From the NCBI GenBank assembly GCA_026075535.2, contig AP026540.1, positions 2,294,001 to 2,358,000 of the forward strand: 64,000 nt of DNA, given 5' to 3'. Both the position numbers and the translations under genes were made by a program. The stretch comes from Tricholoma matsutake. Lineage: Eukaryota > Basidiomycota > Agaricomycetes > Agaricales > Tricholomataceae. How positions within the stretch are numbered: position 1 is the first letter of the stretch; each line of letters begins with the position of its first letter. This document shows, piece after piece, positions 1-12,629 of the stretch. Below the pieces are notes generated by a model, which was given only the letters and a program-made list of their open reading frames with translations, searched no databases and was not told the origin of the DNA.

Positions 1-1050
1 CTTGAATTGTGATCCTTTCCATGATGTGGGAAGGATTGGGAAGCCATCGTTAGTCATTGTTAATCGGGTTAGTGTTGCATTATGTTGTGTTGCCGACCTT
101 GAAGCAAGGTGTGATGGGCATAAAAACTTGATATAACTCATAAAGTTTTGCTTCAGTTCAGTGACTTGATCATGATATGCATCCAGAAATGATCATGCAG
201 GGGTGGCTATCAGAGAGGCAACATTTTCGTGACTGGAGTCAGCATCGGCATCGGCATCGCATTGGCAGTAAATGAATTGGGGACTCATGCATCAACAACC
301 ATCAAACCATTAGGTGCAGTATAGGCTGTAAATGTCACAGACAACACCCCCATTTCCAGCCACTATTGTTGTGCATTCTCCACCACATGTTTAAGGAGGT
401 ATTTGTCAGCTAGACTGTGAAATGTTCGTTATGTCCAGCAATGGCAACGGCATCAGCTTCAACTTACACTTGCTTTGTTTGCTCAGGATGTCCTTCCCAC
501 ATCATTTTCTCCTGTTTGACTTCAAGGATGGCTTTCTCCTCTGCATTCATGGTGTCGAAAACATGCTTGATAGCTGGCAGTCACGCTTGGAACCATCCTG
601 GTGTACTTGCGGTGGCATCCTCAACACCTAACAGGTTTGCAATCTGTTGGAAAACTCGGTCCTGGTACAAGCTCCAAATGACTTCCGACCACTTTACTTT
701 GAAGTGGTTCAATTTATGTGAGAGGCCTTTGGTCATTCACCAGTTGTTGGAAAGCCAGGTTGTTAGTTCCTGGCAATGTGATCAATAATACAACCTTCAC
801 ATGCTTGTGAGTTTACCTTGGCACAAATGCGACTCTCCTCCTCATCCATAGGGGCCCTGTCAATTGACACCCAGTAGTTGAATATTGCTGGGAGGATGTC
901 ACACTTGAGTATTTGCAATTGGCCAGCTTTTGATTCCTGCGATTGGAATGCAACTTTATAAGGCTCAATGATCTTCCATTCTTCAACCATATATCTGCTT
1001 CCCTTCTGGTACTGTCTCAACCATGGGTTCTCTGATGGCTCAGGCAGCAT
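1..1050 (-). pseudogene. KDZ-associated accessory gene, 5' part (function unknown)
   Basis: The gene starts at 1050 on the minus strand and runs off the left edge. The first exon (to about 763) reads MLPEPSENPWLRQY and continues with a stretch around EEWKIIEPYKVAF; a later exon (about 417-620) contains DTMNAEEKAILEVKQEK. I recognise this as a protein that sits beside KDZ transposases in Agaricomycetes, but I know of no function and no catalytic motif is visible. The same gene is complete on the plus strand in copy 2 (21504-23849). It is transcribed divergently from the transposase gene. Several exons need GT-AG splicing. Its 3' half is outside the window. Confidence 0.55.
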
Positions 1051-1188
1051 TGGGGGGGACTGATGTGAAGGAAAGAATCATTCTTGTCATTGACATAAAA
1101 CATATCATTGACACAAGGATCACACAAGGTCAATAGTACAATACCCCCATCAATAACTGGGTGTTGTTGTGACTCACCCCAAATCATC
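1051..1188. promoter_or_regulatory. Divergent promoter region between KDZ accessory and transposase genes
   Basis: Only 138 bp separate the two start codons (1050 minus, 1189 plus). The same spacing and sequence recur in copy 2 (21366-21503), so this region should hold both promoters. I see no clear TATA box. This is inference from gene arrangement. Confidence 0.5.
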
Positions 1189-4100
1189 ATGACCCTAACA
1201 AGAGTTCCATCCAAGTGAAAGAGAAGATCAAAGAAGAATCCCCCCCTGCATGAGGACAATGACGATGCAGTCGATACTGTTACACATGTAGAAGTTGAGG
1301 TCAACACAAAACATGGACCAAAAACAAACATCAAGGTCCCCTGACTGCAGTGGAAGAACTGGGTCAATCAAATTCTGTTATACAGGATAATCCCAATGTT
1401 GCTCCAGAATGGGACATGCAAGAACCTCAGGTGGCCGCTGAGCCAACTCGGCCACACATTGGCATGGTTAGTTTCTGACACTGATTGCTTATGGAGTGAG
1501 GCTCATATACAAATAATAGAGACAGCGAGACTATGTACTGGAGTTTGTAGGATGAGTAGATGAATTGCTGCAAGTATCCCTCACTCGGCAGGCATGGTCG
1601 GTTGACAAACAAGTTTGCAACCACTGTCCATTCAATAAATGGGCAATTTGGCAATGCATTGATTGTTCACTGGGAAGCACACTTTGCTGCACATGCATGC
1701 ATGTAACCCACAGGCAAAATCCCTTCCATCGCATTGAATGCTGGACCGGCATGCATTTCTGCCAGGCTGAGCTATGGGAGGTTGGCACATACATTTTAGT
1801 CCAGCACCAGATGGATCAGCCAATTTGCAATGCTCTGAACTTCCAATTGAAATATCTGGAGACATTTGAAGATGTGAAAGATAAAGCAGAGCAAGAGTCG
1901 GCCAATTGGCAGGCAAACGATCAGCAATGGCACTGGCACTGGCAGCAGCAATGGCCCTCTTCACCTGACTCAACCTCGGACACATATAATGAGTCTCAGG
2001 CCAACAACTGGGCCAAAGATGAAACTGGGGCTGACTCAGCATTTTTTAATCACCTTGGTGCCCTTTGGCATCAAGGGAAGGGGAATATTGATGTTGAGAA
2101 TGGTTTCCAAGACTTCTTTGATGGCAATGACAAATATGAAGCTGATGATGACATCCATGGGTTTCAACCATATTTGCCTAATCCTAATCAAATTGCGGAT
2201 CCTGTCCCAGCTGCCAATGCTGTCCCAACTGCCGATGCTGTGCCCACTGCTGATGCCATCTCAACTGCTGATGCCTTGAACAACAGTTATATTCGTGTGG
2301 TCCATACAAATGGAATACATCACTTAGCGATGGTTACCTGCCAGTGTCAGGGGGAACACCGAATTCCCTTGGACCTGGTAACCAGTAACTTACTACCCAC
2401 AAGCTTCACCAACATACGGACTCTGTTCACTGTGCAGGTCCTAGACCATTTTTGGCTCTGTAATCTGGAATCAAAGGCATCGGCCTATCAGTTTTACCAG
2501 CTGATTTGGCGTGTAACATTGCCGATGAGGCCTGCTGAAGTGGTCAATCTCTACCATGAGCTTCGGCACATGTCCCGCTTGTGGCATTGGATGAAAAGAT
2601 TGAAGTGGGCAGGGTATGGACACAATCAAAGAGATCCTTTGAATCCTGTACCAGGATCACTTGCCAATTTTTGTCCAGCCTGTCCTCAAGTAGGCATTAA
2701 TATACCAGAAAATTGGAAGGATGATGCAAACTGGTGGGTGTCAAAATACCTTGGTGCTGTGGCATCTAAAATGATACTATGGATTTCAGATTTGTTTTTA
2801 AACGCATATTTGTGGCTGATGGCAATTTCAAAGCTGATCATGTTCAGCAGAAAAACTCCGATACTGATATATGGCTATGGGATGGAGGTGGGATGGCCCC
2901 AAATTGGGCTGAATATGAGCTGTTTCTCCAAGCTGCCATAGAATGATTAATGGTAGGTACCTTCCCTTGGTGGTGGCCAATGCCATTCCCAATGCCGCCC
3001 CCAAAGCCGGTCTGATTTGTATTTGGGTTTCCAGAAGGCTCCTTGTGAAAATAAATTCCTAGCTGTTGTGAATGCTTTTCTGGTGTTGAAGGCATGTGAC
3101 AGGACTGGAGTAGCAGCCATTGCATGTGCACGGTATGGATGTTATGTGCCCAATGCATTGGTAGACCTGTTTCATGGAGAACAGCAAAAGAATGTTGACT
3201 TTGCTGTCCTTCAAGCGCTGAAGACCACCAGAGTTGACCCTCAACAGGGAGTCATGCTCATTTACGACATTGTCTGCCAGTACATTATCCACCTTTGGGA
3301 ACATATTGGTGCCAATCTTCCAGCTGGCTTGACCATTGACCAGGCCATTGGGCTTTTGCATGTTCATGGCCACAAGGATGAATGCTTTTTTTGCTATGCT
3401 CCATCTTTCATTCCAGGGTCCAGCATTGTAGCAGGAGAAATACTTGAGTCTCTGTGGGCATCACTGAATTCCATTTCCCTGATGGTCAGAACAGTGACCT
3501 TGCCACATTGGGCAGAAATGCTTGATGATCATGCTACAGATTTAAATCACAAGAAAATGCTTGGCATGACAGTCACACTCTGCTCAAAATCTCGGGAAGC
3601 CCTTGAGAGCTCTACACAACTTGGCCAATACCATGGTGAACTAACAGCAGCATTCAGCCAACTGGCAATTGAATGATGGGAGGATGAAGTGAGGGCAGAA
3701 GAATCCCAGAGGCTCACAGATATCAGGGTAATGGATATGTATGCCACTCACATATCAGAAATGGCAGAGGCAGCAGGGGCAGGATCGGCAGCAGGGACAG
3801 GATTGGCAGTGGGGATGGGAATAGCAGTGGGGATGGGATCGGCCTTAACTTTGGCATCGGCACTGGTTCAATCCACAGTCGAGGAGTGGATTGATTTCGC
3901 TATTCTTTTTTAACAAATGCAGTGAGTTGTACTGCCTACCACCAATCACAACCCATCATTGATCGTCACCAGGATTAAATTACGAGACAAAGTCTGTCAA
4001 CTTGGTAAATCACCTCACATTTCTGACATGCAAGCTGTTGAATGGGAGAGAGAAGCTCTCACATCTCACATGGTAACCTTAATGCAGTTACAAAATGCTG

Positions 4101-6928
4101 CCAACATTGCCGATCATGACATTGCTCCCTCATGGATCACCCATGATAATGAAGGGGAATTTGATACCCCCAGTGACCTGGATGATGACAGTGCTGTGGC
4201 ATCAGGCCTGTCAGATCTCCCAGCCCACACACATGTTATTCCAGTTGAGGAGCAACAAGTATACCTCCCCTCTAATGGCAATCTTGCAGATGTAGAGATT
4301 AACCTCTGCAAGATCCAGGCAAACCGACTGCTTCACCAGCTGCGGGAGCTCATTGCCAACAAATCATTTCAATATTCACATATCATTCGAGCAGTGCCAC
4401 GAAAGGGAGTTTGCACCCAGTCATGAGCTGTTGTCCACAAGTTGGTTAACAAAATTAGCTTGCATGCCCGAATGTATAACCATTGCCATAGCCGAATGCT
4501 GGCACTGGATTGTGATGATGATACATTAAGTATGTTTCACCAGTTATCCAAGGATGACCTCAATGCCAGCACAGCTATTTTGAATCCAAATGTACCTGGT
4601 TCCACCTCTGTTTCTCTGTCCTGGATTTGGCATAATTCCCACATTCATACTGGTCTCATGGCCGATGCCAGTGCCATTGCCAATAGCAATGCCGGCCAAT
4701 TCTGGGAATGTAAATATATTTTGTAGCCATCCGTATTCATTGTACTAACAATTTTCATAGTCAGGCAAGTACATTGGCTTTGTTCATGGGCTCAGAGAAA
4801 TCGATGGAGGGAGGAATTTCTACTGGTCACATATGAAATGCAGTGGACTGTGCGGTATTTCATCTATCACAGCCAATGGTGGCAGTCAGCCTCACAGTCC
4901 GAGAATACCCTTCCTGGTCTGCTAGCCTATGCTAATCACCAGCATGCTTCATGGTATGAATTAGCATTGAGGGCTGACAATGCATTTAGATCAACAAATG
5001 CTGATTATATCTCCCCTCTGTGACTGAAAAGGGCCACATGTATTATGTAAACATGATGTAAGCATGATGTAAACACAATTATCTTGATCACCAACCACCA
5101 CCATGTCGAACAAAAGTCTCTCAATCTTCAACCATTTTTTTTTGCAATCAGGCCTGAAAGGGCAACTCCAAATGCGGACACAAGAGATCATTTGGTATGT
5201 GGAGTCTTGATTCCGTTGAGTTTTGTTAGAGTTAGACCAGGCAAATTTTGTAAAACAATGTTGGATGCAAAAAATTCTCTATGCCAAGCTTGTATGTTGA
5301 GATCTTTCCTAAAGGAAGTAAGTATACATCACTGACAAGTATGACAGATGTATATCATGTCTTGGATTGGCATCAGCACCTCCATCAGCCTTATGATGGA
5401 TGTGCCAATCCTTCTTTGGTCCTTGGCCGACAGTCTCGCCAATGTGAATTTGGACCACCTACCCCTTGGATTCCATCCATCTCGGTTGGCCTTGTTGGAT
5501 GATGGTGTTGCCAGTGATGGTCCTAGCCATCTGGTGGACTCATATGTATGTGATTGGTGGAGCCACAATAGTGAACCAGCACCAGGGCAAATTTTCACCA
5601 GTGACACCCTGGATAAGTGCCTCGATAGCTATCAGCAGTATATCCCTGCCCCTGTGATCACCAGCTCACTGCCCACTGATAGCCAGCCAGCAGACAATGC
5701 TGCCGATGGCCGAGCCGACTGCCGATCTTGCATTGACCTGCAGGCTCTCATTGGGGATTTGTTCAATGAAGCACACAGGATGTGGGACTTCATAGATGGC
5801 TGTGAATCATCAGCAGAGGCTGCGATGAATGTGAATGTCAGACAATCAGCAGGGTTCCAATGGCTTCATGAGCTGGCCCTGCTCAAGGAGCTTCAGTCTG
5901 AACCACGTAAGTTAACAATGGCTCTGGCAGCGGCAGTGGCATTGGCATCAAAAAACAACCGTGGACAGGCTGGGAGACGGTCAGCCGTAAGAAGACAATT
6001 GGAACTGGTATCTGCACATGCACAGGCTGAACTTGAGCACCTGAAGGCCCTTCCCCCAACCTCCTACAAGTGGACCTGGGGCATTGATATTGCAGAGAAT
6101 GAGGTTTTAGCAATCAATCAGGCAACCAATGGCAAGGGAAAGGCACAGCATTCTGGGTATGCAGGGTCTCTACCTGATGGCATGCAGCAAAAGAAGGAGT
6201 GGTCAGATGCACCAAGTCTCCCAACAGTTGTCTCTGCCTACAGTCGACCACCCATGGTTACTGGTCATGATGCTGGCCTATATTTTTCAGATGCTGAATC
6301 CAATGTGTCCAATGCTGGGACCACTCCCATTGTTCCTGTCCCCGCTCCCATTGCTTCAGTCCCCATTGCTGATGCCAATCTCTCCACTGCTGATGCCGAT
6401 TCCAATTCCATCCCCATTCCCACTACCAATCCCATCCCCGCTGCCGCTGCTGATGCCGAGGCACTCATGGTTTGGCAAGGTGAAGATGATGTAGCAAATG
6501 ATGCTGATCAGCATACCGCCCTTCAGGCAGCCATGGCATATGGTTCTGATTCATCATCTGCCCCTATGGGTTCCCCAACCGGCATTGATGCTGCTGACTT
6601 CTACCTCGATGATTCTACCTCTTCATCTCCACCCTCAAATCCCCTATCAGCTTTTGCCACTATGTCTGATGCGGCGGATGTTTTTCTCTCATCATCAGAG
6701 ACAGATTCTACTGGACCTCAGGGTGAATCCAATGCCAATGCCAATGATGCCAGTGCCAATTCTGACTCATTGCACAATGTTAGTGATGAGTCCCCCAGCA
6801 CCTCCCAGATAGAGCACCCCACTCCTTCTCGCATCACACTGCCCATCTATACTCATGCAGACTTTGATTATGTTGATGACACTTGGTTGCGTGGCTCTGA
6901 TGATATGGACACTATGGATGACGGATGA
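1189..6928 (+). pseudogene. KDZ transposase with CxC2 cysteine cluster (copy 1, decayed)
   Basis: DDE-type cut-and-paste transposase of the KDZ family. Order: basic N-terminus from 1189 (MTLTRVP), CxC2 cysteine cluster at about 1616-1735 (C-x2-C, C-x2-C, C-x2-C, then H), a Pro-Thr-Ala-Asp repeat (about 2206-2275), catalytic core at about 2812-3460, and a long acidic Ser/Ala/Asp-rich C-terminal region (5348-6928). Candidate catalytic residues are the D of VADGNF (about 2815), the D of IYDIVCQY (about 3267) and the E of ILESLW (about 3445). Introns are needed between blocks. In-frame TGA codons at about 1216, 1550, 2941 and 3673 stand where arginine is expected; at 2941 copy 2 has CGA. The copy is therefore probably inactive. 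Confidence 0.8.
2206..2279 (+). repeat. Short tandem repeat in KDZ transposase coding sequence
   Basis: About four imperfect 18-bp units (CCAACTGCCGATGCTGTC type) encode a Pro-Thr-Ala-Asp-Ala pattern. The corresponding stretch in copy 2 (about 20505-20570) has a different unit number and Ala-His instead of Ala-Asp. It behaves as a variable-number coding repeat. Confidence 0.6.
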
Positions 6929-7553
6929 TGCTCATTTATTTCATTTACATATTCTATACATGAACATGTAGTAATAATTGTTGGTGCTTCTGGAACACCG
7001 AACATTTTCTGCCCGATTCTAATCCCAGTGCCGGTGCCATGCTCAATTCTGATGCCAATCTCTGATTTCATGAAGGTCTGTATTATGTGTCTGCTGCTGC
7101 CAATGTCAGTAAATTTTTAAGTTCTGCCAGTGCCAGTGCCGACCCATTTCATAGGTCTGCATACAACAAATGAATGATTGCTAATTGAGGCATTTATCAT
7201 ACATGTCACTATATAACCTTTGGCATCAGGAAATTTCCTTAGGCAGCATTGGCAGCATTGACCAACACCAATCGGGTTGGCAAGCTGATCCAGTTTGGTA
7301 GGTCTGCACTACATAGAAAATCAGTATCATTGCCTATAGCTAGGCCATACAGTTTTCTATGCACATCTATACCAAGACTGTTAGCCTGATGCTAATGCTG
7401 TATATCTATGCTGATGCTGATGCTGTTGCTGTTGCCGTTGCCGAGTACCATGTCCAGCGGTATCTCTGATCTGTATATTAACATTCTTCATAGTGTATCA
7501 CAAGCAAGAATTGTAAAAGTGTATTCATTTGATACTAGTACATGTTATACATA
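6929..7553 (+). other. KDZ copy 1 downstream and subterminal region
   Basis: No coding potential is visible. Text such as GGTAGGTCTGCACTACATAG (about 7296) recurs near the other end of copy 2 (about 27396), as do runs of the type GCCAATGCCGATGCTG, so this is subterminal transposon sequence containing the transposase 3' UTR. Confidence 0.5.
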
Positions 7554-7653
7554 TTATGAGAGCGTTTGACAGTGTCCACCGAACCCATATCATTCAGTAC
7601 ACTGTATGCATTTGATAGACCATATTATTTGGTACATTGTAGCTTACCTATCT
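7554..7653 (+). repeat. Terminal inverted repeat of KDZ copy 1
   Basis: About 100 bp from TTATGAGAGCG to TTACCTATC, matching both TIRs of copy 2 (15781-15880 and 27672-27773) with scattered substitutions. Confidence 0.8.
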
Positions 7654-8165
7654 GCATGGATCAGAGCAAAGACATCCATTTCCCAGCGACTTATGCATGA
7701 ACAAGATGAGGAAAAAGAGGCCAGCAAGCAGACCCTGGACAACCTACTGCCACTGGAATACCAGAAATACAGACAGGTATTTGAAAAAGCCACATCTGAG
7801 CGATTCCTGGAATTGAAGCCATGGGATCATGTGATCAACTTGAAGAAAGGCTTTGTACCAAAGGATTGCAAAGTCTACCCATTGACACCGAAAGAACAAG
7901 AGAAACTCAATGAGTTTCTAGATGAAAACCTGGAAAAAGGATACATCCGACCATCGAAATCACCCATGGCATCCCCATTCTTCTTCGTGTCGAAGAAGGA
8001 CTCTGATGCTCTATGACCTTGCCAAGACTATCGCTATCTGAACAAAGGAATGATCTGGAACAACTACCCCACCCCCTGCCACTGATTGGAGACCTCTTGG
8101 ACAAGCTGAAGGGAGCAAGATTTTTCACAAAGCTCGATATTTGATGGGGATATCATAACATATGG
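7651..8165 (+). pseudogene. Ty3-A pol: linker and N-terminal reverse transcriptase
   Basis: The reading frame [13 protein letters not shown] continues from the gag-protease fragment and runs into the usual pre-RT and RT start of fungal Ty3 elements ([44 protein letters not shown]). Damage: TGA instead of an arginine codon at about 8014, a one-base frameshift near the C-run at 8070, and TGA at about 8142 in the motif KLDI-x-WGYHN. The solo LTR interrupts it at 8165; the sequence resumes at 9597 with [12 protein letters not shown]. Confidence 0.85.
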
Positions 8166-9592
8166 TGATAGGTCCACCTTGTTGTTCAAGCTTGGAAAAC
8201 ACATCTATGATCATTGTCAAAGCTCTATGAGCCCATACGAACCCCTCCAAAGCTCTATAAACCTCTATGAACCTCTACAAAGTCATGAGAATGCTTCAAA
8301 ATTCTTTGTGACACCTTGAAATTCTTCATATGCCTTCGGCCACCATAATACAATTTCCCCAATCTTTGTACAGCTCAAGACATACACCTGGAACATCGTC
8401 GATGAGTTCTGAACCAGTATCAAGCAATATCGCAGTGATATCGACCTTCGAACAAGTCCAAAATTTCCTCAACCAACTTTGAAAATCATCAAACATTGAA
8501 AATCATCAAACATTGAAAATCAACATCGGACACTAAATCGCTATCTGAATAATCATCGCACACATGCCAGACGTATCCCCTACCATTGTCGAACAATATC
8601 ACACCAATTTCAGGCCACGAATGAAGTCTGAAGAAACTTCAAAAATCTTCGAAAAACATTGAACCTCGAAAAACATCTTCGGACACAATATCTCCTATTC
8701 AAACGATCTTAGGACCCATGCTGGACACATGGGACACTATCTCGAGTATATCAAACACATTTCGACTGCATGTGCACGCATACAATCTGCTCGAAGCAGT
8801 TTCCGATGTTTTATTCAATTCATAACAAGGACAGTCTGCTTTTAGCTATTCTTTCTTATTATTTCTTCATCATGTGTTATATTCACTCTTTCTAGGCTCG
8901 CTTTATTGTTCTGATATACTTATATTGTCTTTTGCCTCAAGTTTTCCACATGTTTGCCTCATGTTCTCTAACCTTTTTAGCTACTTTCTTTATTTTATAT
9001 AAAAAGATGTACTAGATACAAAGAAAAACAAGAGAGTTGTTGTCTTCCTCCCAGATCACAGTAATTTGAGAGTTCATTTTAGTCTTATTCAGTCCAAAGT
9101 TTGGTGTTTTATGCTAAATTTCCTTGAAATTCCTTGAAATTCCTCACATTACACTATTTTCGCTCCCATTTCCCTCAATTCGCCTTTGCTTTGGTTCTAC
9201 TACTCGTCTAGTCCCCCGATCTTGCATCCAAACATATTTGCGCACTCGAAATTCCTTGAGACTTCTTTGAAAAAAGCTCGAAAAATATTGCAACACCTTG
9301 AAAATCATCGCAACATCTCACAAACCATCACAACATCTCGAAAATTATCGCAATGTCTCGAAAGTCATCGCAATATCTTGCAAATCATCGCAATGTCTCG
9401 AAAATCATTGCAAGTCCTCAAAACACATTCTTTTAGCTTCGAACTGCTTCAACAAGCAGTTGTTTTATGACTATTTGACAGTCAGTCTGACAGGTGACAT
9501 CTAGAGGGCCTCACATCCTTCCTCTGACTTGTGTTATACCATCCAAAGCCTTTTTGTGGGTTTTGTTTGGGTTTCCGGGTTGAGCATCATCA
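8166..9592 (+). mobile_element. Solo LTR inserted in Ty3-A reverse transcriptase
   Basis: A 1427-bp insertion begins TGATAGG and ends CATCATCA. It is flanked by atgg (8162-8165) and acgg (9593-9596), a 4-bp target duplication differing by one CpG transition; removing it restores the RT frame ([12 protein letters not shown]). It has no coding potential. An AT-rich TTATATAAAAAG box at about 8994 could be the promoter TATA of an LTR. The strand assignment is by that box only. Confidence 0.6.
9240..9430 (+). repeat. Minisatellite inside the solo LTR
   Basis: About eight degenerate units of roughly 20 bp, consensus near CGAAAATCATCGCAACATCT. Similar short runs occur around 8470-8520. The open frames through this stretch are repeat artefacts. 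Confidence 0.6.
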
Positions 9593-9596
9593 ACGG

Positions 9597-11655
9597 ATAA
9601 AGGAAGGAGATGAGTGGAAGGCAGCATTCAAGACTAACCGAGGGCTATTTGAGCCAACGGTGATGTTCTTTGGGCTGTGCAACTCACTGGCAACATTCCA
9701 AGTGATGATGAACAATCTCTTCTGAGACATGATAGACAAAGGATGGCTCATCATCTATATGGACGACATCCTGATCTTTTTGAAGATGGAAGAAGAACAC
9801 CAGATAATGACTGAAAGGGTCCTCAAATGATTATGACAATGCAATCTCTACCTGAAAATATAGAAGTGCAAGTTCAATGTGCAAGAAGTAGACTTCTTGG
9901 GCATGATCATCAGGCCCAACAAACTCGCAATGGACAGCACGAAACTGGCTGGGATCAAGGACTGGCCCACACCAAGGACAGTGAAGGATGTAAGATCCTT
10001 CCTAGGATTCGGAAACTTCTATTGAAGATTCATCAGACACTTTGCAGATCTGGCCAGACCACTGAATGATTTGATGAAGAAGAACCAGAAATTCGAATGG
10101 ATGAATGACTGCCAGCAGTCGTTTGATGCACTAAAGGGGAAGTTCAACAAAGCTCCAGTACTGCTGATGCCAGACAAAACAAAACAATTTGTGGTGGAAT
10201 CTGACGCCTTGAAGTTTGCAACAGGTGTGGTACTCAGACAACAGGACACCAATGGAGACTGGCTTCCATGCGGTTACATCTCACATTCTTTCAACAAAGC
10301 GGAAAGAAATTATGAGATATACGACAGGGAACTACTGGGAGTAATCTGAGCACTAGAGACATGGAGACACTACCTACAGGGGATGCCATTCCCTGTGACG
10401 GTACTATCCAATCACAAGAGCCTGATGTACTTCCATCAGGCACAGAAACTGAACCGACGACAAGCTAGATGGAGCATCTATCTGTCACAATTTGACCTGA
10501 AGCTACAACATGTACCAGGATCACAGATGGTACAGTCTGACACCCTATCAAGGAGAGCAGATCATATAGCTGAAGACCATCCTCACCAACGAGATGCCAG
10601 CAGACCATTTGAGCTGGTAACAACAGATTTCATTACAGACCTGCCCATAATAAATGGATTTGACTCAATCATGGTCATGGTAGACCATGGTCTTATGAAG
10701 GGGGTAATTTTTATCCCTTGCATGAAGATGATCGATGCACTTGGCACTGCAGACCTTTACCTGCACCATGTATACACAAGATTTGGACTCCCCAGAAGAA
10801 TCATCTCAGACAGAGACCCTCAATTTGCATCCAAACTATTCTGAGAACTCGGATGACTGCTCAGAATCAAGTGATCCATGAGCACCGCCTATCACCCCCA
10901 GACCGACAGAGAAATGGAGTGAGTAAACCAAGAGCTAGAGGTTTACCTCTGCATGTTCTGTTTGAACAAACCAGAAGATTGGGAGCATTATCTCCCAACA
11001 GCAGAATTTGTGCATAACCAGAAGACGCACTCCGCAGTAAAACATTCGCCATTTTACTTGATGATGGGATATCAACCATGTGCTATCCCCACCCCTTACA
11101 AAAAGACGAATGTGCCAGCTGCTGAACAGAGAATCCAAGGACTTCTCTCTGCGAGAAGGGAAGCTCTTGCCGCACACAAACTGGCCAGACAGACTATGGC
11201 CACCCAAACAAAAGAGTAATATGAACCGTTCAAGGTTGGAGAACAAGTATGGCTTGACTCCAAGAACCTGAAGATTGGCCCCCCAACAAGAAAATTGGTG
11301 CCAAAATGAGAAGGGCCCTTCATGATTGAAGATGCCCTGTCAAGAACAACATACCGACTGAAACTGCCACCAAGATGGAAAATCCACCCAGTCTTCCATG
11401 CAGCTTTACTCACATGATACCATGAGAACGACACTCATGGGCAAAACTTCCTGACTCCACCACCCAACCTCGTGGAAGGAGAAAATGAATATGAAGTGGA
11501 AGCAATCATCACACACAAGAAGCATGGCGAGACACGCTGTTACCTCATGAAATGGGTCGACTACCCGACATCTGAAAACACATGGGAACCCAAATTGAAC
11601 TTGAAGAATGCCCCCAAGCCCCTGATGGCATATAAGAAGAGGCACCACCTCTGAC
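9597..11655 (+). pseudogene. Ty3-A pol: RT, RNase H, integrase, chromodomain
   Basis: The RT block resumes with EGDEWKAAF. The catalytic motif YMDDILIF is intact at about 9757. RNase H follows (about 10080-10560; [25 protein letters not shown]). Integrase core: first D in TTDFITDLP (about 10622), second D in ISDRDPQF (about 10804), third E after HPQTD (about 10915). The integrase HHCC zinc-binding region is missing: the frame passes from the RNase H tail (DTLSRRADHIAED) to the core within about 20 codons. The chromodomain (about 11485-11640; YLMKWVDYP, ENTWEP) ends the frame. Stops are almost all TGA at expected arginines (for example 9724, 9829, 10348, 10842, 11308), plus one TAA at 11217. 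The copy is dead. Confidence 0.85.
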
Positions 11656-11820
11656 GAAAACCCAGAAACCCCCCCCCCCCCTTTCCCAAACACCCCACAA
11701 TGACACCCTGATACCCACTGGACAATGATTGACCTGAGACCTGTTGAACATTGATGCCTGTCATGTTTGCCCTCACCCCCCATTGATAAATATGAAAAGA
11801 ACATGGCAACTGGACAATGA

Positions 11821-12240
11821 GTCATTGACCAGTCACCAAGAACAAACAGACTGCCAGGGTGATCCTCTTGGGAATGCCCCCATGAAATCATATTCTGGTT
11901 AACAAGAGATGACTGGATAGGAAGAGTATCCTCAACTTGCCCAAAATGCTGCCTCTATGCGCGGAGAAGCACAAAGACAGACTTAACCTGGGTGAAAGCA
12001 CAATTCGAGGAATGGTGCTTTGAAGGAGAATTAGACAATGAGGACTACTTCCCTGGGGAGTTTGTCATCGACCACTATGGCCTAACCCCAAGCAGAAGAC
12101 CACTAATAGGAATTAGCCCACTACTGTGGAATGACCTTTAGTGGAACACCCACTATGATGAAGAAAGTGGATTTGAGCTGGCAAGGCAGCTCTTATTTGG
12201 ACGACATGGAGAACTAGGGATGCTACTGTGCTCCGACTGA
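11821..12240 (+). pseudogene. Open frame downstream of the Ty3-A chromodomain, function unknown
   Basis: A mostly open frame encodes FWLTRDDWIGRV, a Cys pair (CPKCCLYA), then WVKAQFEEWCFEGEL and FVIDHYGLTP. It is broken by TGA near 11862 (arginine expected) and TAG near 12135. The amino acid composition looks like a folded protein. I do not recognise the family. It may be a C-terminal extension of the polyprotein or a separate 3' ORF. Confidence 0.4.
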
Positions 12241-12298
12241 CACCCCCCACACATTGATACCCCAGAACACTGAGTGCAACTAGACATGAACCGATCGT

Positions 12299-12508
12299 CC
12301 ACAAAGATGTTAAACTATTGATTGTCCACAAAGACGTTAAACTACCAATCGTCTGCAAAGACATTAAACTATTGATCATCTGCAAAGACGTTAAACTAGT
12401 GATTGTCTGCAAAGATGTTAAACTATTGATCATCTGCAAAGATGTTAAACTAGCGACCATCTGCAGAGACGATAAACTACCGATCATCCACAAAGATGTA
12501 AAATTATG
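12299..12508 (+). repeat. 30-bp tandem repeat in the Ty3-A 3' untranslated region
   Basis: About seven units of roughly 30 bp, consensus near GTTAAACTATTGATCATCTGCAAAGAC (first 20: GTTAAACTATTGATCATCTG). The Lys-Asp-Val-Lys-Leu frame through it is a by-product. Confidence 0.75.
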
Positions 12509-12616
12509 ATGATTTCCCTTGATACTGCACAAACCCGCCCACATATCCAGACCACACATGATCAGACCACAGAAGAGGAATGAAGATTTGGGTTGAAGTG
12601 TGGAACTTTCGACCAT

Positions 12617-12629
12617 AGCGAGGGGGTAA
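12617..12629 (+). other. Polypurine tract of Ty3-A
   Basis: AGCGAGGGGGTAA lies immediately before the TGTTA start of the 3' LTR, the expected place for plus-strand priming. Confidence 0.7.

Larger units (their letters stand above)
1..7653 (+). mobile_element. KDZ transposon copy 1, right part (left part lies before the window)
   Basis: This is one arm of a Kyakuja-Dileera-Zisupton DNA transposon. It is nearly identical over about 7 kb to the reverse complement of 15781-22450, including both gene starts and the terminal sequence. It ends at GCTTACCTATC near 7653, after which the coding sequence of a Ty3 pol begins without a gap. Copy 2 shows that a full element is about 12 kb, so about 5 kb of this copy, including its left TIR, should lie upstream of base 1. 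Inside are the start of a leftward accessory gene, a 138-bp divergent promoter region and a decayed transposase gene. Confidence 0.85.

Noticed and set aside
12299..12508. CRISPR-like array
   Set aside because: Units are contiguous tandem repeats without spacers, in the untranslated region of a eukaryotic retrotransposon.
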